Both the position numbers and the translations under genes were made by a program. 64,000 nucleotides of DNA, from NCBI GenBank assembly GCA_029010575.1, contig JAQXKS010000003.1:1-64000 (forward strand), written 5' to 3'. Below, piece after piece: positions 29,923 to 40,165 of this stretch; within the stretch, counting starts at the first letter, position 1; every line of letters begins with the position of its first letter. The notes under the pieces are model-generated. The model was given only the letters and a program-made list of their open reading frames with translations, was not told the origin of the DNA and did not search any database. This stretch comes from Bacteroidales bacterium (GTDB taxonomy: Bacteria; Bacteroidota; Bacteroidia; Bacteroidales; UBA932).

Positions 29923-31005
29923 ATGACAAAAATTATAGAACTACTTTCTGCTGTCGAACATCCTGCAATGGAGGGTGATATCGTATCCTTGGGAATTGCA
30001 GCCGATCTTAAAATAGCAGATGCACAGGGTGGAGAGCTCGACCCTGAAGCAGAGGGGGTGGATGAAAAGATTGCATCCATAAAGTTCAAGCTGGTATTCC
30101 CCAGCCCCGACCCATTCTCTGCAGATTTGAAAAAAGAGTGCGAAGAAATCTTGGAAAGGGAATTCCCCGGAGCCTCTGTCACCATTATCGAAATGGTGGC
30201 TCCAAGGAGGGAGACCAAGCGTACGGTCGATGAGCTTAACGATCAGGAACTAAAGAAGATAGGCAAAATAATTGCCGTAGCCTCAGGCAAGGGTGGAGTC
30301 GGTAAGTCAACAGTAACTGTCAATCTCGCCGCTGCGCTTTGCCGCAAGGGTTATAAGGTGGGAATAGTCGATGCTGACATATACGGACCTTCAATCCCCA
30401 AGATGACAGGCACTGAAGGAATTTCACCGCTGGTAGAACAGGCTACCAATCTTATTGTCCCCATAGAGAAATGGGGCATGAAAATTCTCTCGATCGGACA
30501 TCTTGTAGAGCCTGAGCAGGCCCTGATATGGAGAGGTCCTATGGCTTGCAACGCCCTCAAGCAGCTCATCATGCAGGTGAAATGGGGCGAACTTGATTAT
30601 CTTCTCATTGACCTGCCTCCGGGAACAGGAGATATCCACATCTCGCTCGTACATGACATTCCACTGGCTGGAGCAGTCATAGTAACCACTCCAGGACAGG
30701 TAGCGATTGCAGATGTTATCAAGAATGTCAATATGTTCAAGCACAAGGACATCAATATCCCCATATACGGACTTATTGAAAATATGGCATGGTTCACTCC
30801 TGCAGAACTACCACATAACAGATACTATATTTTCGGCAAAGATGGAGGCAGGAAGATGGCTCAGGAGACAGGAATCCCCTTCCTTGGAAGTATTCCTATC
30901 TATATGTCTGTGAGTGAAGGAGGTGATACAGGTATGCCAGCAGCAATGGGAGACAACCCCGTAGCAACAGCATTTGCTTCTATATCTACATCATTGGAAA
31001 AATAG
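29923..31005 (+). CDS. mrp: Mrp/NBP35 family ATP-binding Fe-S cluster carrier protein
   Basis: IIAVASGKGGVGKSTVTVNLAAAL, IVDADIYGPSIPKM, DLPPGTGDIHISL. Confidence 0.93.
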   Translation: MTKIIELLSAVEHPAMEGDIVSLGIAADLKIADAQGGELDPEAEGVDEKIASIKFKLVFPSPDPFSADLKKECEEILEREFPGASVTIIEMVAPRRETKRTVDELNDQELKKIGKIIAVASGKGGVGKSTVTVNLAAALCRKGYKVGIVDADIYGPSIPKMTGTEGISPLVEQATNLIVPIEKWGMKILSIGHLVEPEQALIWRGPMACNALKQLIMQVKWGELDYLLIDLPPGTGDIHISLVHDIPLAGAVIVTTPGQVAIADVIKNVNMFKHKDINIPIYGLIENMAWFTPAELPHNRYYIFGKDGGRKMAQETGIPFLGSIPIYMSVSEGGDTGMPAAMGDNPVATAFASISTSLEK

Positions 31006-31020
31006 TTAATACTCAATACA

Positions 31021-32799
31021 ATGTACAGAACTAAAACTTGTGGCGAACTTCGCCTATCAAATGTCTCAGAAGAGGTAACTCTGGCGGGATGGGTTCAGAG
31101 AGTAAGAAAGATGGGAGGTATGACCTTCATCGATCTTAGAGACCGTTACGGAATCACACAGCTTGTAACCGACGAGGCTACATCGGCTCAGCTTAACGAG
31201 CTGGTCGAAAAACTCGGTCGTGAATTCGTTATTCAGGCTACCGGCATCGTAATGGAACGCCAGAGCAAAAACCCTAAGATTGAGACCGGTGACATTGAAA
31301 TTAAGCTTACTGACATGAAGGTTCTCAACCCTTCTGTAACACCTCCCTTTACCATTGAAGACGAGTCAGATGGAGGTGAAGAGCTTCGTGCAAAATTCCG
31401 CTATCTCGACCTTCGCAGAAATCCTCTCAAGAGAGCCTTGTACCTAAGGCACAAGATGGCTCATGAAGTAAGAAACTACCTCGATTCTCAGAATTTCATA
31501 GAAATCGAGACCCCATATTTGATTAAATCTACTCCGGAGGGAGCAAGAGACTTTGTAGTCCCTTCACGAATGAACCCTGGAGAGTTCTATGCACTTCCTC
31601 AGAGTCCACAGCAGCAGAAACAGCTTCTTATGGTGGCAGGATATGACAGATATTTCCAGATTGTAAGATGCTTCAGGGACGAAGACCTCAGGGCTGACCG
31701 TCAGCCTGAATTTACACAGATTGACTGTGAAATGTCATTCGTCGAAAGAGATGATGTTCTGAACACCTTCGAAGGTATGATTAAGAGCCTCTTCAAGAAC
31801 ATTCTCGGAATCGAAATCAATTACGACTTCCCCAGAATGCCCTATTCACAGGCAATGTCCATGTATGGTTCCGACAAGCCGGATATCAGGTTCGGAATGA
31901 CCCTTCATGATATCACAGATTTAGCCAAGGGACATAACTTCTCTGTCTTCGACTCAGCAGAATATGTAGGTTCGATAGTAGTTAAAGGAGCCTCAGACTA
32001 TACCCGCAAACAGCTTGATGAACTCACTGAATGGGTCAAGAGGCCTCAGATAGGAGCCAAGGGACTGGTATATGTAAAATGTGCTGCAGACGGTTCGTTC
32101 AAGTCTTCAATCGACAAGTTCTTTACTGCTGAAGACCTTGGCAAGATCGCTCAGGCAAGTGAAGCTAAATCATCCGACCTTATCCTTATTCTCAGCGGTC
32201 CCAAGACGAAGATGCAGACAGCTCTGGGTTCTTTGCGTATCGAGATGGGCAACAGGTTGGGACTGCGCGACCCCAAGGTATTTGCACCTCTATGGGTTGT
32301 TGACTTCCCTCTTCTTGAATGGGATGACGAAACACAGCGTTTCTACGCAATGCATCACCCCTTCACATCTCCAAAGCCGGAACATCTCGAATATTTCTAC
32401 AGCAACAAAAAAGAAGATCTGGCAAACGTTTGCGCAAATGCCTACGACTTCGTCCTCAACGGAACTGAAGTGGGAGGTGGTTCAATCCGTATCCACGACT
32501 CGAAAATACAGGAAAGAATGTTCGAAGTACTTGGTTTCAGCAAAGAGGATGCCGACTACCGTTTCGGATTCCTTATCAACGCATTCAAGTACGGTGCACC
32601 CCCTCACGGAGGAATTGCGTTCGGATTTGACAGATTCTGTGCCCTCTTCGGTGGTCAGGAGACCATTCGCGATTATATTGCGTTTCCCAAGAACAATCAG
32701 GGCCGCGATATGATGCTGGATGCCCCTTCAAGAATAGACCACTCACAGATGGAAGAGCTCTTCCTCGAGAGCACATATAATGAAAACAAAGTTAACTGA
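31021..32799 (+). CDS. aspS: Aspartate--tRNA ligase
   Basis: [62 protein letters not shown]. Confidence 0.98.
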   Translation: MYRTKTCGELRLSNVSEEVTLAGWVQRVRKMGGMTFIDLRDRYGITQLVTDEATSAQLNELVEKLGREFVIQATGIVMERQSKNPKIETGDIEIKLTDMKVLNPSVTPPFTIEDESDGGEELRAKFRYLDLRRNPLKRALYLRHKMAHEVRNYLDSQNFIEIETPYLIKSTPEGARDFVVPSRMNPGEFYALPQSPQQQKQLLMVAGYDRYFQIVRCFRDEDLRADRQPEFTQIDCEMSFVERDDVLNTFEGMIKSLFKNILGIEINYDFPRMPYSQAMSMYGSDKPDIRFGMTLHDITDLAKGHNFSVFDSAEYVGSIVVKGASDYTRKQLDELTEWVKRPQIGAKGLVYVKCAADGSFKSSIDKFFTAEDLGKIAQASEAKSSDLILILSGPKTKMQTALGSLRIEMGNRLGLRDPKVFAPLWVVDFPLLEWDDETQRFYAMHHPFTSPKPEHLEYFYSNKKEDLANVCANAYDFVLNGTEVGGGSIRIHDSKIQERMFEVLGFSKEDADYRFGFLINAFKYGAPPHGGIAFGFDRFCALFGGQETIRDYIAFPKNNQGRDMMLDAPSRIDHSQMEELFLESTYNENKVN

Positions 32800-32806
32800 T
32801 ACGAGT

Positions 32807-33262
32807 ATGGCACAATTGGAAAACCAAATTCAGAGTGATATAAAAGCTGCAATGATTGCAAAGGATGCAGTAGCCCTCACATCTATTCGTGCAATCAAAG
32901 CTGCCATCCTCCTTGCCAAGACATCAGAAGGAGGAGCAAAAGAGTCTCTTGAAGATGAAGAAGTAATAAAAATCATAGGCAAGCTGGTAAAACAGCGTAA
33001 GGAATCTGCTGCCATCTACAGTCAGCAGAACCGCGAAGATCTGGCTCAGAATGAGCTTGCCGAAGCTAAGGTTATGGAGAAATATCTCCCTAAATCCCTC
33101 TCTGAAGAGGAAGTTGAAGCAGCCGTAAAAGAGATAATAGCACAGATAGGTGCCTCGTCAATGGCTGATATGGGCAAAGTAATGGGTGTTGCCACTAAGA
33201 AACTTGCCGGAGCAGCAGACGGAAGAGTAATCTCTACCATTGTCAAAAGGCTCCTCAGCTAA
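32807..33262 (+). CDS. GatB/YqeY domain-containing protein
   Basis: MAQLENQIQSDIKAAMIAKDAVALTSIRAIKAAI...MEKYLPKSLSEEEVEAAVKEII. Confidence 0.9.
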   Translation: MAQLENQIQSDIKAAMIAKDAVALTSIRAIKAAILLAKTSEGGAKESLEDEEVIKIIGKLVKQRKESAAIYSQQNREDLAQNELAEAKVMEKYLPKSLSEEEVEAAVKEIIAQIGASSMADMGKVMGVATKKLAGAADGRVISTIVKRLLS

Positions 33263-33287
33263 GCCCTCTGGCTCAGGCTTAAATAAA

Positions 33288-33316
33288 AAGGAGATGTCTT
33301 TATCAGGCATCTCCTT
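33288..33316. terminator. Bidirectional intrinsic terminator between convergent genes
   Basis: AAGGAGATG...CATCTCCTT with A-rich 5' and T-rich 3' flanks. Confidence 0.75.
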
Positions 33317-33334
33317 CTGTTTTATTCTATATGA

Positions 33335-34639
33335 CTAAAGTTCCAGCAGCTTGATAGCATCAATATATTGGGCAATTCCAATAGCAGTCTGTTTTGCAAC
33401 CTTGACAGCCATCACCACTGTCTGCGGCCTGTGCACTACATCGCCCGCTGCAAAAACGCCCTTGCGCGTAGTCATGCCGAAAGGTCTCTCCTTGACAATT
33501 ACATAACCGTTGCTGTCTGTCTCGATACCGGAGGTGGTAGAGACAATCAGATCTGCAGGACGCTGACCCACAGCCAGACAGACTCTGTCGCAGTCGATAA
33601 TCTGTTCACCCTCCGGAGTGTCGACTTTGATACCGATAACCTTTCCGGCACCGTCACCTATAACCTCAAGAGGAACCCTCTTCCATAAAAACTCAACACC
33701 TTCAGACAATGCCTCTTCATATTCTGAACGGTTCGCAGGCATCTGAGCTTCTGTCTTACGGTATGCAATAGTTACACTCTTGGCACCCATTCTCAGAGAC
33801 GTTCTGGCAGCATCAATAGCGACATTGCCGCAGCCAAGCACAACTACACGCTCTCCCTCTCCAACCGGAAGTTTATCCTTACCGACATATCCCTGATTGT
33901 ATGAGTTGCAGACATGAAGCAAGTGGGTAGCCTGAACCACCCCCTGAAAATCGACTCCGGGAATATCAAGAGACTTGGGCAGAGCCGTACCCGTTCCGAT
34001 GAATATCGCATCAAAGCCTCGTGCCACAAGATCGTCTACAGTGAGAGCTTTTCCAACAGGAGTATTAAGCTGGAAGTCCACTCCTAATGCCGCTATCTTC
34101 TTGATTTCCTTACGAACGATCTCCTTTGGAAGACGATACTGGGGGATTCCATACATCAGGACACCTCCCGCTTCGCTCTGACTTTCGAAAATGGTAACCG
34201 CAAAGCCCATACGGGAGAGATCTCCGGCAACAGTAAGCCCTGCAGGACCTGAACCGATAACAGCCACTCTTCCCCTATCTTTCTGAGGAATCTTCTCTCT
34301 GGTCAGGTTCATCGAGCTGTCAAAATCTGCGATAAACCTCTCGAGTTTTCCAATCTCTACAGGTCTGCCCTTGACACCGAGGATACAACTTCCCTGACAC
34401 TGCTTTTCATGCGGACACACACGGCCACAGATTGCCGGGAGATTGCTTTTTTCATTAATTATCGCCATTGCATTACCCATATTTCCTTTGGAAAGTTCCA
34501 TGATGAAATCAGGTATATTGTTTCCAATAGGACATCCTGTGACACAGGAAGGCTTCTTGCAATGAAGGCAACGCTTTGCCTCATTGATTGCCTCACTCAA
34601 AGTAAAGCAATCCTCATTTTCTTTAAATCTTTCAGCCAT
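33335..34639 (-). CDS. Glutamate synthase small-subunit-like NAD(P)-dependent oxidoreductase
   Basis: RCLHCKKPSCVTGCPIGNNIPDFI, VAVIGSGPAGLTVAGDL, VVLGCGNVAIDAARTSLRMGA. Confidence 0.85.
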   Translation of the reverse strand: MAERFKENEDCFTLSEAINEAKRCLHCKKPSCVTGCPIGNNIPDFIMELSKGNMGNAMAIINEKSNLPAICGRVCPHEKQCQGSCILGVKGRPVEIGKLERFIADFDSSMNLTREKIPQKDRGRVAVIGSGPAGLTVAGDLSRMGFAVTIFESQSEAGGVLMYGIPQYRLPKEIVRKEIKKIAALGVDFQLNTPVGKALTVDDLVARGFDAIFIGTGTALPKSLDIPGVDFQGVVQATHLLHVCNSYNQGYVGKDKLPVGEGERVVVLGCGNVAIDAARTSLRMGAKSVTIAYRKTEAQMPANRSEYEEALSEGVEFLWKRVPLEVIGDGAGKVIGIKVDTPEGEQIIDCDRVCLAVGQRPADLIVSTTSGIETDSNGYVIVKERPFGMTTRKGVFAAGDVVHRPQTVVMAVKVAKQTAIGIAQYIDAIKLLEL

Positions 34640-34642
34640 TAT

Positions 34643-35746
34643 TTATACATTAAACAGGAAGTGCATTACATCACCGTCCTGTACTACATAATCCTTACCT
34701 TCAATAGAGAGCTTTCCGGCAGCTCTGCACGCTGCCTCTGAGCCATAATGGATATAGTCTTCGTAGCTGATAACCTCTGCCCTGATGAATCCCTTTTCGA
34801 AATCGGAATGGATGACACCAGCAGCTTTGGGCGCCTTGTCACCTTTATTTATAGTCCAAGCCTTGACCTCCATCTCTCCGGCAGTAAAATATGTTCGGAG
34901 ATTCAATAGATTATATGCACTCTGAATAAGCCTTTCGACACCCGACTTCTCAAGTCCGATCTCCTGAAGGAACATCTGCCTCTCCTGATAGCTTTCAAGT
35001 TCCGCTATTTCAGACTCTATCTTGGCAGCAATTACCAGGATTTCGGCATTCTCGTCCTTTACAGCCTCTCTTACCATATCCACATACTTGTTGCCGGTCG
35101 AAGCAGAGGCCTCGTCTACATTGCATACATACAGGACAGGTTTATTGGTAAGCAGAAAGAACTCTTTTGCAATCTTTTCATCTTCAGGATTATCCAGGAC
35201 TACACTCCTTGCGGATTTGCCCTCGAGCAGCACCGCCCTATATCTTTCAAGAATATCACATGCCCTCTTGGCATTCTTGTCTCCCCCGCTCTTCGCCATC
35301 TTTGTGAGTTTCTGAAGACGGCTCTCTACGGTCTCCAGATCCTTGAGCTGAAGCTCCATATCGATAATCTCCTTATCCCTTACCGGATTCACGCTTCCAT
35401 CCACATGGACGATATTGTCATCATCGAAACATCTGAGGATATGGAGAATGGCGTCAGTTTCGCGAATATTGCCCAGAAACTGGTTTCCGAGCCCTTCTCC
35501 CTTACTTGCCCCCTTGACAAGTCCCGCAATATCAACGATTTCCACGGTTGCGGGAACCACCCTTTTAGAATGGACCAGCTTATCAAGCTCCAGAAGTCTA
35601 TCATCCGGCACATTGGTAGAGCCAACATTGGGTTCTATGGTACAGAAAGGGAAGTTGGCAGCCTGCGCCTTTCCTGAACTGATGCAATTGAACAAAGTTG
35701 ATTTGCCCACATTAGGCAATCCTACTATTCCACATTTAAGCGACAT
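34643..35746 (-). CDS. ychF: Redox-regulated ATPase YchF
   Basis: MSLKCGIVGLPNVGKSTLFNCISSGKAQAANFPFCTIEPNVG. Confidence 0.97.
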   Translation of the reverse strand: MSLKCGIVGLPNVGKSTLFNCISSGKAQAANFPFCTIEPNVGSTNVPDDRLLELDKLVHSKRVVPATVEIVDIAGLVKGASKGEGLGNQFLGNIRETDAILHILRCFDDDNIVHVDGSVNPVRDKEIIDMELQLKDLETVESRLQKLTKMAKSGGDKNAKRACDILERYRAVLLEGKSARSVVLDNPEDEKIAKEFFLLTNKPVLYVCNVDEASASTGNKYVDMVREAVKDENAEILVIAAKIESEIAELESYQERQMFLQEIGLEKSGVERLIQSAYNLLNLRTYFTAGEMEVKAWTINKGDKAPKAAGVIHSDFEKGFIRAEVISYEDYIHYGSEAACRAAGKLSIEGKDYVVQDGDVMHFLFNV

Positions 35747-35811
35747 ATCTCTAAATCAATTTTTTCTCAAAAATATAATTCCACAAAGATAGAAAAAACA
35801 ACGATACTACA

Positions 35812-35819
35812 TATATTTG
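35812..35819 (+). promoter_or_regulatory. Putative -7 box TATATTTG
   Basis: TAnnTTTG match upstream of the 35841 gene. Confidence 0.5.
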
Positions 35820-35840
35820 CATCAGTCAAACAAACAATAA

Positions 35841-36824
35841 GTGAAGAAGATTATGTGCAAAGGATTTTTATTGTCTCTGACACTTCTGTCAATCCCCTTC
35901 CTGCAAGTCTGTGCACGAGAGAGTGAAAAGGATAGACAAATCGCTGTTTTCTGGAATCTTGAAAATTTTTTCGACACGAGTGATGATCCACGTAAGAATG
36001 ACGATGAGTTCACCCCGAGAGGAACGAGGCATTGGACCTACAAGAAGTTCATTGCCAAACGTAACGGTATTGCCCGTACGATTGTTTCTATGAAAGAGAA
36101 ATACGGTCTGTTTCCCGCAATAGTTGCATTTGCAGAGGTGGAGAACCGCTGGGTTATCGAGGAGCTGACAGAGAAAACACCTCTATCAAAACTTTCATAC
36201 AAGATCATTCACTATGAATCTCCCGACAGACGCGGAATCGATGTTGCCTTGATATATAGAGAAGAGCTCTTTAAAGTAATCCAATGCAACAGCATTTCCG
36301 TAGATCAGACACTCATCGGGCGACCCACAAGAGATTTGCTAAGAGTAGCAGGCCTCCTCGATGAGGACTCAACAGTCATCTATGTGGCACACCTCCCCTC
36401 CAAGATATCGGGTGCCTGGTCATCTGACCACCCAAGACATGTTGTCATCTCCACTCTCTCTGACTCCATGGAGAAGGACATATCGTCAGGCTGGAAGAGA
36501 ATAATCGTAATGGGAGATTTTAACGACACACCTGATTCGCAGACCATATCCTACTTTTTAAAGAAGAGCCCCTACCTCAGATGCATTTCAATGGAAGAAT
36601 TCTCCAAAGAGGCAGGAACAATCAAGTACAAAGGCAGGTGGGAACTCATTGACCTGGCTTTTGCCAGCGAGTGGATTACCCATGCAACATACAATATCTT
36701 CGACAGCGGATTTCTCCTTGAAAAAGATAATCAGTATCTGGGAAAGAAACCTAAAAGATGCTATAATGGACCAGTATATAACGCAGGATTAAGTGACCAC
36801 CTCCCGATAGTGGTAATTCTGTGA
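35841..36824 (+). CDS. Endonuclease/exonuclease/phosphatase family protein (secreted)
   Basis: Signal peptide; AVFWNLENFFDTSDDP; VMGDFNDTPDSQTISYFL; GLSDHLPIVV; GTG start at 35841 or ATG at 35853. Confidence 0.88.
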   Translation: MKKIMCKGFLLSLTLLSIPFLQVCARESEKDRQIAVFWNLENFFDTSDDPRKNDDEFTPRGTRHWTYKKFIAKRNGIARTIVSMKEKYGLFPAIVAFAEVENRWVIEELTEKTPLSKLSYKIIHYESPDRRGIDVALIYREELFKVIQCNSISVDQTLIGRPTRDLLRVAGLLDEDSTVIYVAHLPSKISGAWSSDHPRHVVISTLSDSMEKDISSGWKRIIVMGDFNDTPDSQTISYFLKKSPYLRCISMEEFSKEAGTIKYKGRWELIDLAFASEWITHATYNIFDSGFLLEKDNQYLGKKPKRCYNGPVYNAGLSDHLPIVVIL

Positions 36825-36834
36825 TTAATATTGT

Positions 36835-36842
36835 TATCTTTG
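36835..36842 (+). promoter_or_regulatory. Putative -7 box TATCTTTG upstream of folA
   Basis: TAnnTTTG match. Confidence 0.5.
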
Positions 36843-36880
36843 TGCGGAGTTTATTTTTATAAAAATGCAACACATTAAAT

Positions 36881-37393
36881 ATGAGTTCAATATCAATTAT
36901 TGTCGCTATTACCGAGAATTTTGCCATAGGCAAGGGAAACAGCCTGCTATTTCATATTTCAGATGATTTGAAACACTTCAAAAGGCACACTACAGGGCAT
37001 CCTGTCATAATGGGATACAAGACATTCCTTTCAATGGACAGCAGAGCACTGCCTAACAGAAGAAATATTGTCATAAACACAAGGGAGAGTGCTCCCACCC
37101 CTGTGGAGGGTATTGAATTTGCCCACTCCTTAATCGATGCAGTCGGTATGTGCAATGCATCAGAAGAGGTCTTCATAATAGGTGGAGGAAAGATATACAC
37201 TGAGGCTATGCCTTTATGTGACAGATTGATTGTAACACATATAGAGAGTGTGGCAGAAGATGCAGACACATTCTTTCCGCGCATAGACGAATCAATCTGG
37301 ACAATGTCCAAAGTTGAAGGACCGTTCACAGACCCTAAAAGCGGGCTAAACTACAGATTCTGCGAATATACTAAACAGATACATCGGCCTTGA
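36881..37393 (+). CDS. folA: Dihydrofolate reductase
   Basis: [60 protein letters not shown]. Confidence 0.96.
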   Translation: MSSISIIVAITENFAIGKGNSLLFHISDDLKHFKRHTTGHPVIMGYKTFLSMDSRALPNRRNIVINTRESAPTPVEGIEFAHSLIDAVGMCNASEEVFIIGGGKIYTEAMPLCDRLIVTHIESVAEDADTFFPRIDESIWTMSKVEGPFTDPKSGLNYRFCEYTKQIHRP

Positions 37394-38165
37394 TTGCCGG
37401 CCATGGATCGTAACCCTCAAGGTGAAAATCCTCATACCTGAAATCGAATATCGAGCGGATATCAGGATTTAGTTTCATAACAGGGAGCTGGCGCGGCTGA
37501 CGATGGAGCTGTTCATGTACCTGGTCAAGATGGTTCAGATAGATGTGCGCATCCCCGAAGGTGTGTACAAAATCACCGGGGGTATAGCCACACTCCTGAG
37601 CAATCATAAGCGTCAAGAGAGCATAAGATGCAATATTGAATGGAACTCCCAGAAAGAGGTCTGCACTTCTCTGATATAACTGACAGGAGAGTGAGCCATC
37701 GGCGACATAGAACTGAAAGAGGGAGTGACACGGGGGAAGTGCCATCTTGTCTACCTCAGCAGGATTCCATGCAGATACGATATGTCTTCTGGAATCTGGA
37801 TTTTTCTTCAATGATAAAAGCAAATCAGAGAGCTGGTCAATAGTCCGTCCGTCCGGAGCAGGCCAACTTCTCCACTGATGCCCATAAACCGGACCAAGCT
37901 CCCCGTTTTCATCAGCCCATTCATCCCAAATGGTAACTTTATGGTCATTAAGATACTTTATATTAGTCTCTCCTTTAATAAACCATAGTAACTCGTAAAT
38001 TATAGACCTTAGGTGAACTCTTTTTGTGGTTAAAAGAGGAAATCCTTTGCTAAGATTGAATCTCAATTGATAACCGAAGATGGATTTTGTACCAGTTCCT
38101 GTCCTATCCTTTTTAATAACTCCATGATTATCAACATATTCAAGTAAATCCAAATAATTTTGCAT
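37371..38165 (-). CDS. thyA: Thymidylate synthase
   Basis: [48 protein letters not shown]; start at 38165. Confidence 0.98.
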   Translation of the reverse strand: MQNYLDLLEYVDNHGVIKKDRTGTGTKSIFGYQLRFNLSKGFPLLTTKRVHLRSIIYELLWFIKGETNIKYLNDHKVTIWDEWADENGELGPVYGHQWRSWPAPDGRTIDQLSDLLLSLKKNPDSRRHIVSAWNPAEVDKMALPPCHSLFQFYVADGSLSCQLYQRSADLFLGVPFNIASYALLTLMIAQECGYTPGDFVHTFGDAHIYLNHLDQVHEQLHRQPRQLPVMKLNPDIRSIFDFRYEDFHLEGYDPWPAIKADVSV

Positions 38166-38218
38166 ATTAAAAATTTTAAGCAAATTTAAAAAAAATAGGT
38201 TTTATTACAATTTATAAT

Positions 38219-38226
38219 TATTTTTG
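38219..38226 (+). promoter_or_regulatory. Putative -7 box TATTTTTG
   Basis: TAnnTTTG match upstream of the DUF3575 gene. Confidence 0.45.
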
Positions 38227-38271
38227 CTGCAGATATATGACATCAGATTTTAGCAATTATTTTTTAATATT

Positions 38272-39510
38272 ATGAAAAAATTCTTACTAACAATGATGCT
38301 GCTTACGGCTTGCATCTTTACGTTATCAGCTCAGACCTCTGAGGTTAAGGCTAAGAAGGATACAGTACTCGTTCCTGAATGGAACTTGAAGACTAACCTA
38401 CTTTATGATGTTACTACTACTCTCTCACTCGGTTTCGAGATTGGCGTATCCCCTAAGTGGTCTATTGATGTTCTGGGTGCAATAAACCCATGGAGATTTA
38501 AAACAGGATCTTACTTCAACATGATCATCGGACAGCCTGAAGCACGCTACTGGCTTGGTTACAGACAGGAAGGACACTTCTTCGCAGGACATCTTATTGG
38601 CGGTCTGTACCATTTCAATAAAATCACACTCCCCTTCGGTATCTATCCCAGCATAGCCAAATCTGAATTCAAAGGCGGTATCGCAGGTGTCGGACTTGGA
38701 TATGGTTACAGATGGAACATGAACAAACATTGGGGAATGGAATTCGAAATTGGTCTTGGCTATATCTATACAAAATACAAGGAAGTCAGCTCCAATAAGA
38801 TCTATAACAAGCACTATTTCGGACCTACCAAAGCCAACCTCTCTCTTATCTACAGATTCGGTGGCAAGAAACGTGAAGAGGTACGCGCAGAACAGGAACT
38901 CGACTACTTCGCAGAAGTGTTGGAAGAACAGGGCTATACCAAAGATACCGTATTCAGAACCGAAACCATTATAGACACTGTATACGTTGACAAGATCGTA
39001 GAAGTAGAACCTAAAGAATATCTCTTCGCCCAGACCTTTAACTTTGAAGCTAAGATGACCAAGTTCAACCCTAACTTTGCTGACAACGCTGCTGCACTTG
39101 CAGAACTCGACAAGTTTATCGAAGAGATGAACAACAATTCATCAATAGAAATCCTCAGAGTCAGCATTCTCGGTTACGCTTCAGTAGAAGGAACAGTTGA
39201 CAACAATGACAAAGTATCTTACAAGAGAACCAGAAGCCTTGCTGACTACATCAGCGCTAAATCTCCTGTTCTCGCTAAGAAAGCTCTCGTAGGTATCAAC
39301 GGTGAAGACTGGGAAGGTCTCTCTAAACTCGTTGAATCTTCCAACATGGAAAACAAGGACAAGGCTATTGAAATCATCAATGGTCCCGAGTCAGGAAGGT
39401 TCGGCAAACTCAGAAAACTCAACGGTGGAAAAGACTACAACCGCATGATGAATGAACTCTTCCCCGAACTCAGACGTGCAGACTTGGTAATTGAATACAG
39501 AATCAAATAA
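38272..39510 (+). CDS. DUF3575 domain outer membrane protein with C-terminal OmpA-like region
   Basis: WNLKTNLLYDVTTTLSLGFEIGVSPKWSIDVLGAINPW; C-terminal ILGYASVEGTVDNNDKVSYKRTRSLADYI. Confidence 0.8.
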   Translation: MKKFLLTMMLLTACIFTLSAQTSEVKAKKDTVLVPEWNLKTNLLYDVTTTLSLGFEIGVSPKWSIDVLGAINPWRFKTGSYFNMIIGQPEARYWLGYRQEGHFFAGHLIGGLYHFNKITLPFGIYPSIAKSEFKGGIAGVGLGYGYRWNMNKHWGMEFEIGLGYIYTKYKEVSSNKIYNKHYFGPTKANLSLIYRFGGKKREEVRAEQELDYFAEVLEEQGYTKDTVFRTETIIDTVYVDKIVEVEPKEYLFAQTFNFEAKMTKFNPNFADNAAALAELDKFIEEMNNNSSIEILRVSILGYASVEGTVDNNDKVSYKRTRSLADYISAKSPVLAKKALVGINGEDWEGLSKLVESSNMENKDKAIEIINGPESGRFGKLRKLNGGKDYNRMMNELFPELRRADLVIEYRIK

Positions 39511-39538
39511 TTACCTTATAATCATTTGATACCATAAT

Positions 39539-39572
39539 AAATGGTGGCAGATCCAACGATTTGCCACCATTT
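39539..39572 (+). terminator. Intrinsic terminator after the DUF3575 gene
   Basis: AAATGGTGGCA...TGCCACCATTTTTAT. Confidence 0.85.
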
Positions 39573-39612
39573 TTATATTAAAGAACAACAACGCAAGTAG
39601 AAAGCTTTTACA

Positions 39613-40164
39613 TCAGAAATCAAAACCAACATTAAGCGCTATTGCAAGACCTAAATATTCTCCAGCCTCCAATTTAATGGAGGGATATAAGGATAATCCC
39701 ATTTTTTTCGCAAGAGAGAACCTGACACCGGGACCAAAAGAAAAGAAAACGCCTGCACCATCGCAGGCTTCGCTATAAGTAAAACCTAACTGAGTAGAGA
39801 TGAACGGCGCCGTTTTGGTCTTGGTAAAATAGGCTCTGCAATCTGCTGCAAAGATAAAAAAGTTGAGGTATCCTGTTCCTAACAACCCTCCTATATAGAA
39901 ATAGGGATTACACTGATATCCCAATGAATATGTAACTCCGAAATAGGGATCTCCTTCAATAATATCACCACCGATAGCAAGTTCAACATTGCTTTTCAAT
40001 CCCGTGGAGAGGTTTGTTCCACCGATTGTGTTACCGCTTTTGTTTGATGAAAAGTCATTGCCGTTAAAACTCTTTCCGGGCTGGGCGCCTGCTTCAAATG
40101 TAAAGGCCATCAGAAGTATAGACAGAACAAGTACACTTCTGTGGAATGTTCTAATAGTTTTCAT
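39613..40164 (-). CDS. Small outer-membrane beta-barrel protein, tandem copy A
   Basis: Signal peptide MKTIRTFHRSVLVLSILLMAFTFEAGAQ; glycine/aromatic-rich barrel; C-terminal aromatic (GFDF). Confidence 0.8.
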   Translation of the reverse strand: MKTIRTFHRSVLVLSILLMAFTFEAGAQPGKSFNGNDFSSNKSGNTIGGTNLSTGLKSNVELAIGGDIIEGDPYFGVTYSLGYQCNPYFYIGGLLGTGYLNFFIFAADCRAYFTKTKTAPFISTQLGFTYSEACDGAGVFFSFGPGVRFSLAKKMGLSLYPSIKLEAGEYLGLAIALNVGFDF

Positions 40165-40165
40165 A

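Noticed and set aside
32081-32713. 210-aa plus-strand ORF within aspS in another frame
   Set aside because: The aspS frame is fully supported by conserved protein motifs; the alternative translation is low-complexity and Ser/Arg-rich, typical of an overprinted frame.
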